A stretch of DNA of 64,000 nt from Homalodisca vitripennis (GCF_021130785.1 NC_060211.1:27265001-27329000); one strand, 5' to 3'; shown: positions 12,581-24,649, counted from the first letter of the stretch. The notes: generated from the sequence alone by a model not told the origin. Numbers and translations: made by a program.

Positions 12581-13430
12581 AAGACTGTGCGATCGATTAC
12601 ATAAACCATGCAGTCTAAAATGAATTCTCTGATAAGTAACGGACAGTTTTAGCTTGTAATTCAACCATACCATTACAAGTACATTTGTTGTATATTTCCA
12701 TAACCATCACGGTGTTTTCAACTGTATAATGTAAACTTTTAACTATCCTTAATGAATAAAAGACTAGAAAGAAATTTGAAATTGCATGTTGATATCACAC
12801 AAGAAGGAACAGAATGCTTAGGTTCCAATTACTAGGTGGTTTAAAACTGGTTTCAAGGAGTTTACATATATTACATGTAATCAAGAGTTGACCTTTATAT
12901 ACGGTACTAGTATACTGTATAAAGCCATTTCTAACTCCGGCTTTGCGCGACTTTGGTTGTAACACAACAGTGTTTTCTGTGTCCTTTCAGATTACCAATC
13001 ATTTACATTGACCTTTACAGACATATAGTAGACAATTGGTATTATTTCAAAATGTTTATGTCTGAATGGGTTGAAACTTTGAAACAGAAGTAAAATATAT
13101 CTTTTTCAACCCCTATTTTTATTTTTATTTCTAACTCCTACCAGTAACTGTTATTGGTTGAGTAGGGACAGAGATTTCATTGTGTTGGAAAAAATCTTTA
13201 TGCTATGCCATGAGGTTGAATATGATGGGGATCTAGTAGAATTTTCATATTTGTATAAGTATCTTTGACATTTGGCATCAGCTAATAATTTTAGATTATT
13301 AAATTAATTTAGAGAAGTAGGAGATCTTCATACACGAGCAGTTTTTAGGTGGGAGTTATGACATAACATTAAAACGATCAATCTCATGGTTCATGAATAT
13401 TTTAAACCCAATAGTTTGTATTTAAAATTC
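12581..13430. other. AT-rich sequence, nothing recognised
   Basis: No feature supported. Confidence 0.5.
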
Positions 13431-13454
13431 TTTGGATAGGTCATTTCAGAGAAA

Positions 13455-13680
13455 GCATTTAACAAAGAGAGAGGCAGAGAGAGAGAGAAGGTGGGTTTCT
13501 TATAGAACAGCGACAGTATGGCATTAATGTCTTCGCAAACAGTCTACGTTATTTGGTTCATTACTTTTGTGGTAATATATATATATATATATATAATTTC
13601 AATAAACATTGAATCACAAAAAGTACTTGCTCCGCCGGGAGTTAATATATATATATATATATGTATATATATAAATATTT
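13455..13680. repeat. Microsatellite cluster: GA tract and two TA runs
   Basis: A GA-rich tract (GAGAGAGAGAGA type) lies at 13,467-13,489. (TA)n runs lie at about 13,576-13,596 and 13,645-13,672. The 73-codon open frame across them encodes mostly Ile-Tyr dipeptides and is an artefact of the TA runs. Confidence 0.85.
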
Positions 13681-13989
13681 CCTATTGTCAGTTTAAAAAA
13701 CATTGGGGTGGAGTCCTAAAGTATTGGAATTCAACGTAAATATCCCGGCTAGTTATCGCACTTAATGGGTTACGAAAGCAGGCAAAATTTTCACTATAAA
13801 AACGCTTATTTAGCGTCTAACAGTGTTTCGATTGTGGTGTTTACATCTCTTTTAATGATAGTATGGAAAAACCGTCACCTTAGTAAGCGATCAACTATGA
13901 AAGTTTTCAAGATTTATGTATCCGTATCCTGCATATAGATACATTAATAACAAAATTATCTAATGCTTCATTTTTTCAATTTTTATTCC

Positions 13990-14225
13990 GCAATTTTAAA
14001 CATGTCGAATAACATTGTAATTTTGTTATAAAAGGCTGTGTAAACCCAACCATCCTTCTGAAGTTTTGTGTTTCAGTAACGAAGTTTAGAACCAACAAAC
14101 CGACCGCTGGCCGTCCAATAATGGTCGTAATAACAACATCAGGTTTGTAACGGTGGAGAGTTTGTTCCGGTTCCGGCCACTTGAACTTTATCATCGCCCA
14201 AACTGAACGGTCCCAGCTTCACCAA
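13990..14225 (-). repeat. Dispersed repeat family R1, copy 2
   Basis: Reverse-orientation copy of 330-530 and direct copy of 38,690-38,895. Landmarks are ATCCTTCTGAAGTTTTGTGT, CCGACCGCTGGCCGTCCAAT and AGTTTGTTCCGG. Its minus-strand open frame spans 72 codons. Confidence 0.75.
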
Positions 14226-14564
14226 TTACTCGTTTAAGTTCGCACTAGAGATACATGTTACACATTGTGAGTTCTAAGTTTAGTTTTAGTTTAAAACCCT
14301 TTCAAATATTTTCTTCTAATTAATGCTATGTCCTGCTTTTGTACAACTCGAAACTGTTCTGAATAAACATAACTGTGAGTAGCAACACGTAGTTATAAAA
14401 GGTAAAAAAATCGAATAGAACGGTTTAATGTATACTAACACGTTTATATTATTGTAAAAAAATAAAACAAAAATTATTCAAGCTTTTGCTGGATATAATT
14501 AACAAAATTAAATGTTTAAAGCTGCTAATGAAAGTTAACGAAAAATATCCACACTTCACAGTTT

Positions 14565-14745
14565 AGTTATAGTGACAATATATATGAGAAAGAAATTGTA
14601 TCTAGGGCTACAAAGTAGGGGAAGTAAAAAAACTGACCCCTTTTATGTTATTTAGCTGTGAAATAAAGAATTTTATTTCCTAAACTAGTTTTATATCACA
14701 CATTTAGTCCATTATTATATGAATTTAGGCGGCTTTTCTGCTCTA
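14565..14745 (+). repeat. Repeat R7, copy 1
   Basis: Landmarks are AATTGTATCTAGGGCTACAA, GTAGGGGAAGTAAAAAAACT and TTCCTAAACTAGTTTTATAT. Better copies lie at 40,490-40,695 and 58,610-58,735. It follows R1 both here (14.0 then 14.6 kb) and at 38.7 then 40.5 kb, so the pair may be part of a duplicated block. Confidence 0.65.
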
Positions 14746-15419
14746 AATTGTTTGTTGAACAGATGCATAAGCGTAGTAATTCAGCTTATTCTATTGCTTA
14801 ACTTTATGTTCAGTTTATGTATAAATATTGACTAAATAAACAGTATCAAGTCCAAAAGTAAACAATCTACGAAATGGTTTGTAATGTAATTTGCATAGTT
14901 AGCAAATATCGATGGAGAAACAATTGCTCCACTATTCTGTTTATAATACTATCAGCAGATTACACCCTCGCGATGGAACAACTAATCAATGTTGAACAAT
15001 AGTCGCCATCTTGCGACCTTCTATTGGCCCTTAGCTGTATTCATGCTGTAACTACTAGAAGATTGTTCGTACAATGTGGATAATATGTGTTGTAGATGAT
15101 TAGTGCTGATGTTACATACACGGACTGACATGGGCTGAGACTACAGTGAAAGTATTTACCAGGCACAATTGAACACATTCGTCACACTATTAGGTTTTGG
15201 CATCATAATTTCAATTTGGTGATTACCGTTAAGATATTTTCCTTTTAATTCCGCTTTAACTGAAACTAAGGGTGTTTAAATTTAATTCATTTCTTAGGTA
15301 ATTAATAACCAGAGAGTCAAGCCAGTGTTAGTTTTTAGTTTATATTTTGAAACCAAACTTGCTTTTAAAATTTTTCTGTTTTATTTGTAGAGAGAATGTC
15401 TATAGTAGTTTATTATAGT
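14746..15419. other. Intergenic sequence, nothing recognised
   Basis: No feature supported. Confidence 0.5.
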
Positions 15420-15965
15420 TTTCTTTGATCTTGGTGAGCATCGATTTGTTTCACCATGTTGTGTGCTATTCACCAGCGAACTCTTCGTTTTAGTCCGGTC
15501 CTGACATTTCAGGCCACGATATCCAACGACTAACACTGCAATTTGCGATCTGAGAATACTAGTGTTTTTATAGCCGTGGTCGGAGGTCGACGGATCGCGT
15601 AAGGCGAGTAGTTCGGTAAGCTTAAGGCCGCGTATAGGGTTCATTGTTTCGCAGTTCACTTTGGAGTTTGAGAAGAGCATAATATGATCTTAGGTATTTG
15701 GGTAACGATGAAGCGAGCTTCTTGTGCGGATAAGCGTTATTTTGTAGTTAGCGAGTCCAGTTTTTTTATCATTGCACGTGGAAACTCATTCCTCTAGGTG
15801 CAGTTCGCGGTTCGCTGCTCGAGTAGTTGTGGGGCATGGGGTGAAACTTGCGCACTTTTCCGGTGGCTGTAATTGTAACACCGCCCAGTTCGAGCTAGCG
15901 CTGTGAGTACGATCACCGTTATGCTACCACCTCAACGTCGTAACACGGTTTTAGATCTCTTTTTT
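15420..15965. other. CpG-rich island of unknown origin
   Basis: About 550 bp with conspicuously more G, C and CpG than the AT-rich flanks, for example GTCGGAGGTCGACGGATCGC and AAGGCCGCGTATAGGG. It ends next to a T-rich run at about 15,959-15,979. The minus strand holds a 99-codon open frame (15,680-15,381) with no recognised domain. It could be a promoter or first-exon island, the untranslated end of a retroelement, or a recent insertion. No TATA box with a plausible gene downstream, and no terminal repeats, were found. Confidence 0.55.
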
Positions 15966-17774
15966 ATTTTTTTTTTTAGTCTGCTACGACCCATGAAATT
16001 AACCCAGCCATAGTAGACTGAGAGGTTCGTGGCAAATCTCTCTCACGACAAAATATAACAGTCTTTTGAGAAATATGTCAACAACATATTGATTCCACAA
16101 AAGTAAAGTCATGTTATCTTTTTTAATTATAAAAGTTTCTAAAGAAAATAGTATCAGACAGGGTTAAAGTTATGATAAATATCTAACTTCATAGCATTTA
16201 GCAAAAAGCATAACTTGCATTGCTTAAACTTAAAAAAAAAACATTAAAAGTTTTAATTTTTACAGTAATTTTGTACACTGCACGTTAAAATACGTCAGGA
16301 TTTCAATCTATTATTAAAAACTTTATTTTTATACTAGTTGGAGATTTATCCGGTGAAAACATTCAGGATTAGTCAAAATTTTCCAGATTACCCAACCCCC
16401 AGAACTGCAGATTTCCAGGTATTGCCCACCAGTCCATCCACACATTATAGACATCGCACTTATCAATAATTTACTTTTTCAATATTCAAGATTTTTCTAT
16501 TTATACATCTGGTAATGCCAAAAATTGGATCCTTCTCAAATATAACAAATTGAAAACCAGGTTAAAGAATGTCAAAATCAAGCGTCATAAACATGCTTTG
16601 TGTTAAACTAATTACAAAAAACAAGTCCTGATTTATTTCTCTCGTGCAAATTAATTAATTTAATCTCTATGTAAAGGAATTATAATTAGACTAACATACT
16701 TTTTTATTGCTGAAAATTATACGTTACTGACTCATATTTATTCATAGGATTGTTTTATCTACAGAACAGGAGCATATGTTTTAAATGTAATCTATGTACC
16801 ATGCTGTAGTTCCTTGGGAAAACTATGCTTCTTCGTTTGAAGTTTACTTCTTGTTCACGTTTTTTTTTCTTCAAGTTTATGCGTTTCCTTCAAAATCTAT
16901 GCTTTTGGTATACATTTTCACAGCAGAGGTAATGGATGGTAAGCATAAACTTTTAAAATTGTGTTCCTGTTTAAATGCTCAATATAAGGTTAAGGACGAC
17001 ACAATGGTAATATTTTACTAACAGTTTCATGCTGATCTAGAGCACAAAAAGCCTAATGAGCGGATACAGGTGACAGCATGACAAGCTCTAGCAGAGAGAT
17101 GCGTTGCCATCTGGGGCTGAGGTGACAACTTAATCCGGCTTAGATAAGACCCTGAGCTGTCGTATTGATTTACAATTTCACACATTATATCACATGCACT
17201 AGTAACCCTTACAGGAAATTATATTATATTGTGAACTAACATATGTACGTGTGCAGTATATGGTAAATTTAAATTAAATTAGACATTATTAGGACTTGCC
17301 AAATTATATTGTTTCAACGTAAACTTCGATTACTCAAAATATAATTTAAAAATTACAAATTAAAATGACATATTTTCGTCGATTTCTGAGTAGTGTACAT
17401 TAAAAATAGGAGAAATTGTCGAATAGTGAAAGTAAAATAGTTCTATTCAAAATTCAAATCATTTAATTAAGATATTAAAACACAAATTGTATTTAACTTG
17501 CTCATTTACTATAGAGAGTTTTCTAAGTGGCTTTTATAACACAGAAGAAGACAAAATATTACGTATTTACTGAGTAATGTTACCTTTAAATTAAAATAAG
17601 GGGTGAATCTTTACTAGTTAGTGTCTGTTGCCGTAAAAGATGTTTTTCAAGTATTTTATTATACTATAAGGTTGTAAAATAAAATTCTAAACTTGTATTA
17701 ACATGTACATCCTTAAATCAGCAGTTCTCGTGTAGTTAGTTGACCATTATCAACAGAATTATTTAGCAAAGAGT
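15966..17774. other. AT-rich intergenic sequence
   Basis: No gene or repeat supported. The 75-codon frame at 16,794-17,021 has a hydrophobic middle but no upstream or downstream support. Confidence 0.5.
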
Positions 17775-17965
17775 ATCACATCGGGAGATGGAAAACTTTT
17801 ATTTCCGTCTATCTGTCTTTATTGCTGTCTGAACTGACCTATAGACTTCAAAATGTGCATGAAGTTTCATTTAAGATTTATGAAGGTACATGACATTCTA
17901 TGGAAGTTGCCTGAGCGTTAGAATCTTATCTCCTCCCCTTACGCAACCACGGTGCTCCATTTCAT
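17775..17965 (-). repeat. Dispersed repeat family R2, reverse copy
   Basis: Diverged. Retains TCTATCTGTCTTTATTGCTG, the GAAGTTTCAT block, GACATTCTATGGAAGTTGCC and GAGCGTTAGAATC, in the order expected for the reverse strand of the family. Confidence 0.55.
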
Positions 17966-18719
17966 GACGAAGTAAACCTCAATGGTTAAATAATTTTTCC
18001 AATAAAAAATTGCATAACTATAGTATTATGCCTTCTCTGTAAGTTTGAAAAATATATCATTCAGAATATGTTCCAAATAAAACATAAAACACACGAAGTA
18101 AAAGCTTGCATTAAACAAATATACAAGCATACTCAACGCAAAAGATGTCAAAGAAGCTTAATGCATAACCATTTTTACAATCGCTGCAAGAACGAAAACG
18201 TCTTGTTTTAAAAGCATATAATATAATAATAATAATAAAAATGTAAGATTAAAGTATAAATTTTTACATGGCATTGATACATTTTATTCAATTAGTATTG
18301 ACGAAAAACCTGTGCTTCAGCAAAAATAAATAATATAGTTTGAGAGAAAACAAGCCACTGAGAAGATTTAAACAACTATGAAACCAAATCTTAAGCTAAT
18401 AGAACGTTATCAACCACAGAAAGTGAAAGGAAGGATATCGTGATACCTCGTGCTTTGTTCAACACAAAGGACAGACTTTGTTTGTAACAGAAAGCAGTTG
18501 CAGCAGCATACCACTCTATTGTAAGGTACGACACTTCTCTCTAGTAATGTTCCGGTTCCATTCAATAATTCTTAGACACTGACATCATACACACATAGAA
18601 TGCTACTTATAAAGGCTACGTGTTCTGTTTAGTCTATTACAAAAAGGTTTATAAATAAGAACAAAAAGCAAAGAGATATCTTCAAAGCACGTCGAGAAAC
18701 ATTGCAGCCGACGTAATAT
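17966..18719. other. AT-rich sequence, nothing recognised
   Basis: No feature supported. Confidence 0.5.
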
Positions 18720-18809
18720 GAAGGAAACAGGATTTTTCTGGACATTTGAATTCAGTGATTTTTTTGTCACTGAACGATGGAAAATGTCCGGAAATATCCT
18801 GTTTCCTTC
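18720..18809. repeat. Long imperfect hairpin, arms about 40 bp
   Basis: The left arm starts GAAGGAAACAGGATTTTTCT and continues to TTCAGTGA. The right arm starts TCACTGAACG and ends AAATATCCTGTTTCCTTC. They pair along most of their length around a T-rich loop of roughly 9 bases. It could be a microRNA-type foldback, a snapback end of a small DNA element, or a chance inverted duplication. No flanking target duplication was recognised. Confidence 0.8.
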
Positions 18810-19663
18810 GCAAACCTTCCATCTTCAAAAATAAAGTTCAAACTAAGTAATACGTCGTTTGCTGTAGGCTGGGCACAATTAGAGAGGAAAATGACGCTCT
18901 AACGTTTAGAAAGAAACCTCGAAACAGGAGAAGAATTTCTAGGTACCCAAGAAAAGATGAAATGGTCAAGAACGTATCGATATAAGGGTCAGAGGAAAAA
19001 TGCAGAAGATCGGAACAAGCGGAGGTCAAATCTTGTGTAACCAGTGGCTATAGGAATAAAAGTAATTTAGTAAGTAAGTAACTTACGTATAGATATAAAT
19101 AATCAGTTCATCATACTTAGTGAATTCAATTACCAGCATTACTTATGGTACTTAATTCATAAATCTGTCATTGCAAAACTGGAAACTAAATATGTCGTAC
19201 AACACAATTCTTTATTAGAATAAATAACTATGTAAATATTTTGTAATCGGAGAATTAAATACGATTATAGCATTTAAATTAATACATGAACACCTCCAAC
19301 GAAATAGTAATAAATAAATATTGTAATTTTGAATGAAAATGTAAAAAACTGTACTAGTATTTTAGTTCGTAAACAGCTATACTGAAATATGTTTTTCCGT
19401 TAAAATACAACACAGTGATACTACTACTACAGTGATACTACTTTATGAGATTAGAATAGCTGTGGGCATGCGAGTAAATCAACTGTACTGATACAGGACA
19501 GTCATTTCAGTCACTTTTTTGGATTCCAAAAATTATTGGAGTAATTTATATGCATAACTGATCGATATCTGCATGTTTTTGTGTTTTTTATTGTGTAAGC
19601 ACCCATAACCTGCTTCCTGTTTTTGTTAAAGAATATATATTGCTCTGCATATGAATGTTCTTA
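18810..19663. other. Intergenic sequence, nothing recognised
   Basis: Minus-strand frame 19,029-18,838 shows no family features. No other feature seen. Confidence 0.5.
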
Positions 19664-21048
19664 TACAGGGTGTATATAAAGTCCTGCACAGATATAATAT
19701 TTTCTGAACTATAACAGATAAATCAACAAGATTTGGTACATCAATATTACACCTAAAAATCTACTTTTTGAAGGAACTATCAGTTTTCTGTAATATCATG
19801 GGGACGTCCCGCAAGGAGTCAGAAGGAAATCTTAAATAGGAGCATAGGTCAATATGCACATCATTTTAAAGGGCTTATATAGCAGATTTTAATGGTTACA
19901 TTTTATTATTAGCCATAACCCCAGTAAAGCAAAACTGCAACCAAACGAATACTGCAGTTAAATACTACATTATGCTTTTCAGTTGTCCTGAAGTGCATTA
20001 TGACTTTATTTATCCTCAAGGGTTACAAATTTGGTCCTAATATATTGATAACGGAGCAAACCTGATAACAGTAACAATTAGAAAGCTCTTATCTTTGGGT
20101 CACAGTTTGGACTTTCCTATTAGCCAGTCTACTCATAGTAGGCTATTCTAGTTTTCTTGTTTTAGTAGTGCTGTCCAACCTTTCTATCAGTGCGTTTTAG
20201 TACAAAAGAGTTTGTCGTATTGCTTGTAGTTCTTCAACTACACTATGTCGCTTGACGAACGTGAACGTATTACACTTCTTATGATAGTTGGTTGGGGAAA
20301 CAACAGACGATCACACGAGGAAGCATGCCATTTATTTAATGACTACTTTCACGAGAGGCAGCAAATTTCTAGAACAACTGTAGGGAGAACTGTTCAACGA
20401 TGTATGGAAACAGGAAGTATTTCCAATCGTCATAGGTCAGGAAGGCCCGCTACTGCGACAACCGAAGACAACTCTTTAGATGTATTGCAGTCATTTATTG
20501 AGAACCCGCAGAGTCCCTACGCTCAGCAGCACAAACTCATGACACCTCTGTTACGACTGTAAAAAAAATTCTGAAAGGGTCTAATTTTAAGCCTTATAAA
20601 ATTCATTTGGTGCACGAACTCAACGAAGATGATTTCGATCGACGTTAGAATTTTGTGAAACTATGATGGCCAGAATATATCGCAACGAAATTGATGTGAA
20701 CAATATTGTGTTTTCAGATGAGTGTTCATTCATGCTGAATGGAAGCGTAAACAGGCACAATTGCCGTTACTGGAGTAGCGAAAATCCTCACTGGATGCGG
20801 GAGGCACATACGCAGTATCCACTAAAGGTGAATGTCTGGCTTAGTGTGATAGGTACCCAGTTGGTAGGTCCTTTCTTTATTGAAGGAAATTTAAATGCAA
20901 TACCATACCAACGTTTGCTGGAAAATGAAATTACACCAGCACTTCGAAACATGTTTGGAGAACATTTCCAGAATATCTGCTTTCAACAGGACAGAGCACC
21001 CCTACACTACGGCATCGACGTAAGAGCCTCAAATAAAATCAAATCAGT
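19664..21048 (+). mobile_element. Mariner-like DNA transposon, 3' end missing
   Basis: Begins at a TA dinucleotide (19,664-19,665) followed by CAGGGTGTATATAAAGTCCT, a typical Tc1/mariner-superfamily terminus. About 580 bp of leader precedes the transposase ATG at 20,245. Similarity to transposase stops at about 21,030-21,048, just after the second catalytic Asp region. The C-terminal third and the right terminal repeat were not found downstream. The element is therefore 3'-truncated and cannot move itself. Confidence 0.85.
20245..21030 (+). pseudogene. Mariner-like transposase pseudogene (frameshifted, C-terminus lost)
   Basis: A DDE/D-type cut-and-paste transposase that would bind the element ends and catalyse excision and insertion in the nucleus. 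The N-terminal part (20,245 to about 20,530) carries a helix-turn-helix-type region, residues 1 to about 58, followed by a GRP motif at residues 66-68. The frame shifts near 20,530 and again near 20,646, where an in-frame TAG also appears. The catalytic part resumes with MMARIYRNE. The first Asp is in SDECSF (codon 20,717-20,719) and the second in FQQDRAP (codon 20,990-20,992), 90 residues apart. The third acid is absent because homology ends soon after APLHYG. The family is recognised from motif order; the subfamily is not assigned. Confidence 0.88.
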
Positions 21049-21644
21049 TTTATTTATTATTTTACTGCAGGGTAACTCAATAATATTAATTTTATATTTC
21101 AATAATTATTTACTAGAGTATTTTATAAAGAAGTACGTGTAAACTCAATAATGTTTAAGCTTGTACAGACTGAATAGTGCAAACTACGGGTCTGTTGAGC
21201 AAGTATGCACTCTGTTGTCTGCAAGGTAATGTAATAGTGGTATGACGATGCACAGCACTTAATGTGATGCAAACAGCTTTATCCAACAAAGAAATTTAAT
21301 TCAGAATTCTAAAACCTGGCCCTCTTCCTCACACTTTAATACAAACCCGCTTAATATAGTCACAAAGGAATACATTACATTTTTATTAATCTGGCAGCTA
21401 TTCGGGAAATAATTTTAAAATTGGATGTTAAAGGTTTGTCAAACACTAGAAGTAAGGGTGAGTCTGACCTAGTTGGTTATAATAGTCTTCTACCTGACCT
21501 TCTGATAAACATATACAAAGTGCAAGAGCCAAAAAATTATTACTCAACAAACGGTTGGTAGTCAAAAGAATATTTGAATATTTAAATTCTCATTTATCAT
21601 GGAAAATACATTACTCTGAATGTATACAAGGTATCTTTATTGGT
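21049..21644. other. Sequence between transposon remnant and duplicated block
   Basis: No supported feature. It lies at the left edge of the region whose segments recur about 19 kb to the right. Confidence 0.45.
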
Positions 21645-21915
21645 GGCAAGTGAAAGTACTTCATAGATTTACTAACTCTAAACGATGTTCATATATTAGT
21701 AATAAAATATATTGTCCTCCGCACTATCCCAGCAAACACATAAAATGGATTTACAGTATGTGACCTAAAGTGAAGTTATTACACGGGTTGTTACAGCATA
21801 GCAACCACACTTAAACTGGCATCGCTTACAAATATATTAGTAACATCTTATTTTCGTATTAAAACCTAGCTTCCTTGTATAAATTTGGGTATCGTGAATT
21901 TATATGACTCGTCAC
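21645..21915 (+). repeat. Duplicated block R8, left copy
   Basis: Matches 40,965-41,240 in the same orientation. Landmarks are GGCAAGTGAAAGTACTTCAT, CTCCGCACTATCCCAGCAAA, GGATTTACAGTATGTG and CATCGCTTACAAATATATTA. First clear anchor of the segmental duplication. Confidence 0.85.
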
Positions 21916-22160
21916 AGATAAAGACTCAGCAAATATTGAAATTAAAAATTATAATTAAAATTATTCATTTTTCGTATGGGAGAGGAAATTGACCATAGAA
22001 AAGTGACTAGTTCACACATTATAGACTACTTTTAAATCACCCAATCTTCCAATATAAAAGTAGACTGGGTATAAGGAAAAATTTTCCTAAAATTGTGCTA
22101 CTACTGCAGCTATGAAGTTTAGTGCAGTAGTTAGTATAGTCCTATCGTCTACATTTCGTG

Positions 22161-22186
22161 TTTTTTTTTTTTTTTTTTTTTTTTTT
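22161..22186. repeat. Run of 26 T
   Basis: An uninterrupted T tract just left of duplicated block R9. Read on the minus strand it would be a poly(A) directly after the R9 coding-like remnant. No such tract is present at the equivalent place of the right copy near 41,450, so it probably arose or expanded after the duplication. Confidence 0.8.
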
Positions 22187-22194
22187 ATGGACAC

Positions 22195-22485
22195 CTCGTC
22201 AGCAGCCAAAATTTGAAATTTAAAACTTCTAGAAATTTGCCCTGTGAGACAAATTCCGTAACGTGCACGACGAAAAACGTTACATAAACGTGATGTACTC
22301 TAAGCAATGGGTTATTTTACCTAGACTGAATAAATTATTACTTTTTTGGTATGAAACAATTTAGAACATTAATTTCCCAAACCATCTGTTGGCGTTATGT
22401 ACACAATATCATCATTCTTTTACCGATTATATTGGATGGGTTTCTTTCCATCCTTTAACAGCCTTAACGAATTATCCTCGAGCCA
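22195..22485 (-). pseudogene. Decayed coding-like fragment R9, left copy
   Basis: Minus-strand counterpart of 41,455-41,800 with many substitutions. Landmarks shared with the right copy, on the plus strand, include AATTTAAAACTTCTAGA/GATTTAAAACTTCCAGA, CAATATCATCATTC/CAATATCATCACCT and TACCGATTATATTGGA/TACCGACCATATTAGA. The reading frame is destroyed here. Function unknown. Confidence 0.6.
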
Positions 22486-23149
22486 AGCCGCATCCACCTC
22501 ATAGTAAATCCATGGCAATATACAGAATATCGATGTATAACTATGCTTAATTGTGTTCATTACAACTACACACAAATTTCGGAGTCATAAAAACGGCTTT
22601 TAAATACTTTTTCTAACTACAAATATCTTATCTATTGTTCAGCTCCTAATTTTCAAGCCAGTGGGCCTTAATAGGTAACATTTTATAGGTAACAATTGTG
22701 CAATATATAACAGATTGGTAGGGATTAATGGACTTTTGTATTTGGCAACTTAATCACTATCATATATTGATATATTATTGACTTTACAAATGCCAATCAT
22801 AAAAACGTACGTAACGATGCCTACAGAGAACGCTTTAGAGAGATACCATTCTTCAGGAGAGTGTTTTAAGATTTCCTTCTTTATACATACATATACAGTC
22901 TCAAATTATTGGCTCCAAGATCCTAGCCTTTTTACAACCTTTCGCTGTTTGGATATTCAATTTTATATTTTCTTCCAAAGACGTTAAATAACCTGCATAG
23001 TTAATACCCCATTCCAAACAACCATAATTTTAAAAGAATTTCGAACTTTTACTCGTTGGGGGTAGGGGATGTTTAACAATGTAATTTATGACTTCAATAG
23101 ATCAAATCGAAAGAGTATAAGATGGCACCAGCGTAAAGCGGATCAACCC
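22486..23149. other. AT-rich sequence, nothing recognised
   Basis: No feature supported. The 69-codon plus-strand frame at 22,778-22,987 has no recognisable motif. Confidence 0.5.
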
Positions 23150-23535
23150 TGAAGTATTTGTCATAAAATATCGACATTGATAGGTCTTACTTTAGTAACG
23201 TTATTTATGGCAACCTCAACCGTAGCCTCAAGCGGTCTCATTACACGGTTATCGATGTCATGTCTGGGCTGATAGGCGGGGCCAAAGTATAACCGTTATT
23301 ACCCACCGCAACCAATAACGGTGAGGTCGTTAACCTCTTCCTGAAGTATTTGTGATGAAATATCGACAGTGATAGGTCTTACTTTAGTAACGTTATTTAT
23401 GCCAACCTCAACTGTAGCCTCAAGCGGTCTCATTACACGGTTATCGATGTCTGGGCTGATAGGCGGGGTCAAAGTTGTAACCGTTATTGCATACCGTTCG
23501 TAGAGATGATAACCTATAAATCCATTATATGACAA
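23150..23535 (-). repeat. Two-copy tandem repeat R10, coding-like on the minus strand
   Basis: Unit of 193 bp (starts 23,153 and 23,346). Each has ATCGACA/AGTGATAGGTCTTACT, then CCTCAACCGTAGCCTCAAGC and GGTCTCATTACACGGTTATC. A single copy is at 43,095-43,270. On the minus strand all copies read similar residues, such as NRVMRPLEATVEV and NNVTKVRPITVDIS. This suggests descent from a protein-coding segment, but I do not recognise the family. The 78-codon frame at 23,535-23,299 crosses into the repeat junction. Confidence 0.7.
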
Positions 23536-23539
23536 AACA

Positions 23540-23700
23540 TTTTATATAAATAAATTAAGAGAACTTTTTCCCTTTATTGTATAATTCAAAATCCTATACA
23601 TTAAATAAAGCATGAGCAGAAAAGTTTTTAAAATCAGATATTTGATTTGTTTTCCTGGATACAACCCAATTACTCTGGTTTTGCAATTAGTGATAACAAA
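23540..23700 (+). repeat. Duplicated block continuing R10, left copy
   Basis: Resembles 43,300-43,430: ATAATTCAAAATCCTATACA against ATAATTCAAAATTTATATTT, then AGTTTTTAAAATCAGA against ATGTTTTAAAAATCAGA, then GTTTTCCTGGATAC against ATGTTCCTGCTTCC. It extends the collinear duplication past R10. Confidence 0.55.
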
Positions 23701-24174
23701 AAAGTGATAACGATGCTTTAAAAACAAGCAGTTATATAACTGAGAGTTAACAAATGCTATGGGTGAAACGTATATGTGCGCAAGCACAGATGCTTGTCAC
23801 CATACCATTGTTAAGGTAGTACAGAAATATACATACTTGAGTATTACGGTAGATTCATGGCTTACGTCGAGATATCATATGTAAAATTACATACAATATG
23901 TTCAAGACGCAGTACGTTTAATACATTCAGTCGTTTTCCCGATGAAATAAGGAGCATTGTTTGCTATTGCAGGAAAGGTCAACTCGATATCTTTGCCACC
24001 GTGATTATGGAGATTGTTCCTGAAGTTTGTTTAAACTCTGTCATTATTATTGTATTGTACTTACATTTGCAGATCACAGAAAATCGGTAGTGACTGTAAC
24101 CTATAGACTTATGCTGACTAGCATACCTATGTAATGTAATGTACCATGAAATATATCAACATTTAAAACAGATT

Positions 24175-24370
24175 TTCTTAATCCTATCCTAATAATATTA
24201 TAAATGTGAAAGTGCCTTTGTTGGTTTGTTTTAAGTTCACGCGTAAACTATTCAATCGATTGTACTGAAATTTTATACGGATATTCTTAAGGTCCCTGGG
24301 ATGAATGCCTGTTCGTATTTCAAAAATTTACTCTGGGATGAGCCCCACTGGTCACTAAAACAGTAAAAAT
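24175..24370 (-). mobile_element. Short RTE-like interspersed element, reverse copy
   Basis: Begins (in reverse) ATCCTAATAATATTATAAAT, then GTGAAAGTGCCTTTGTTGGT, CAATCGATTGTACTGAAATT and CTGGGATGAGCCCCACTGGT. This is the reverse of the element at 29,090-29,262. The TAATATTATAAATGTGAAAG terminus is typical of a short interspersed family common in insects; the RTE attribution is from general knowledge and tentative. Confidence 0.65.
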
Positions 24371-24645
24371 TCCAATCTTTGTTTTTTAAGGTTGTGAAAT
24401 ATTATTTAACGAGCCTATTAAATGTAATAAACTATTCTGTGTAAACATTCATTGCTATCTCCAGTTATTTTAGATTTATAGTGTGTAAATTCCTTAAGAA
24501 TTGCCTATGATTTTACACGCCGTTTTCAGATTTTAATGATTGGGTAAATACTCATTCACCTTTAAAAATGTGCTAAACATAACATGGTCAGAATTTAACT
24601 CCAAATCCTCCTTTTAAAAACGTCGGCAAGAACTATGAATGTTCA
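24371..24645. other. AT-rich sequence, nothing recognised
   Basis: No feature supported. Confidence 0.5.
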
Positions 24646-24649
24646 CTGG

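Noticed and set aside
13518..13739. Small membrane-protein gene
   Set aside because: The hydrophobic Ile-Tyr stretches come from TA microsatellites.
15381..15680. 99-codon minus-strand gene in the CpG island
   Set aside because: No recognisable domain or homologous copy; high GC lengthens chance open frames.
20245..20562. Intact small gene of 105 codons
   Set aside because: It is the N-terminal piece of a frameshifted mariner-like transposase that continues in other frames.
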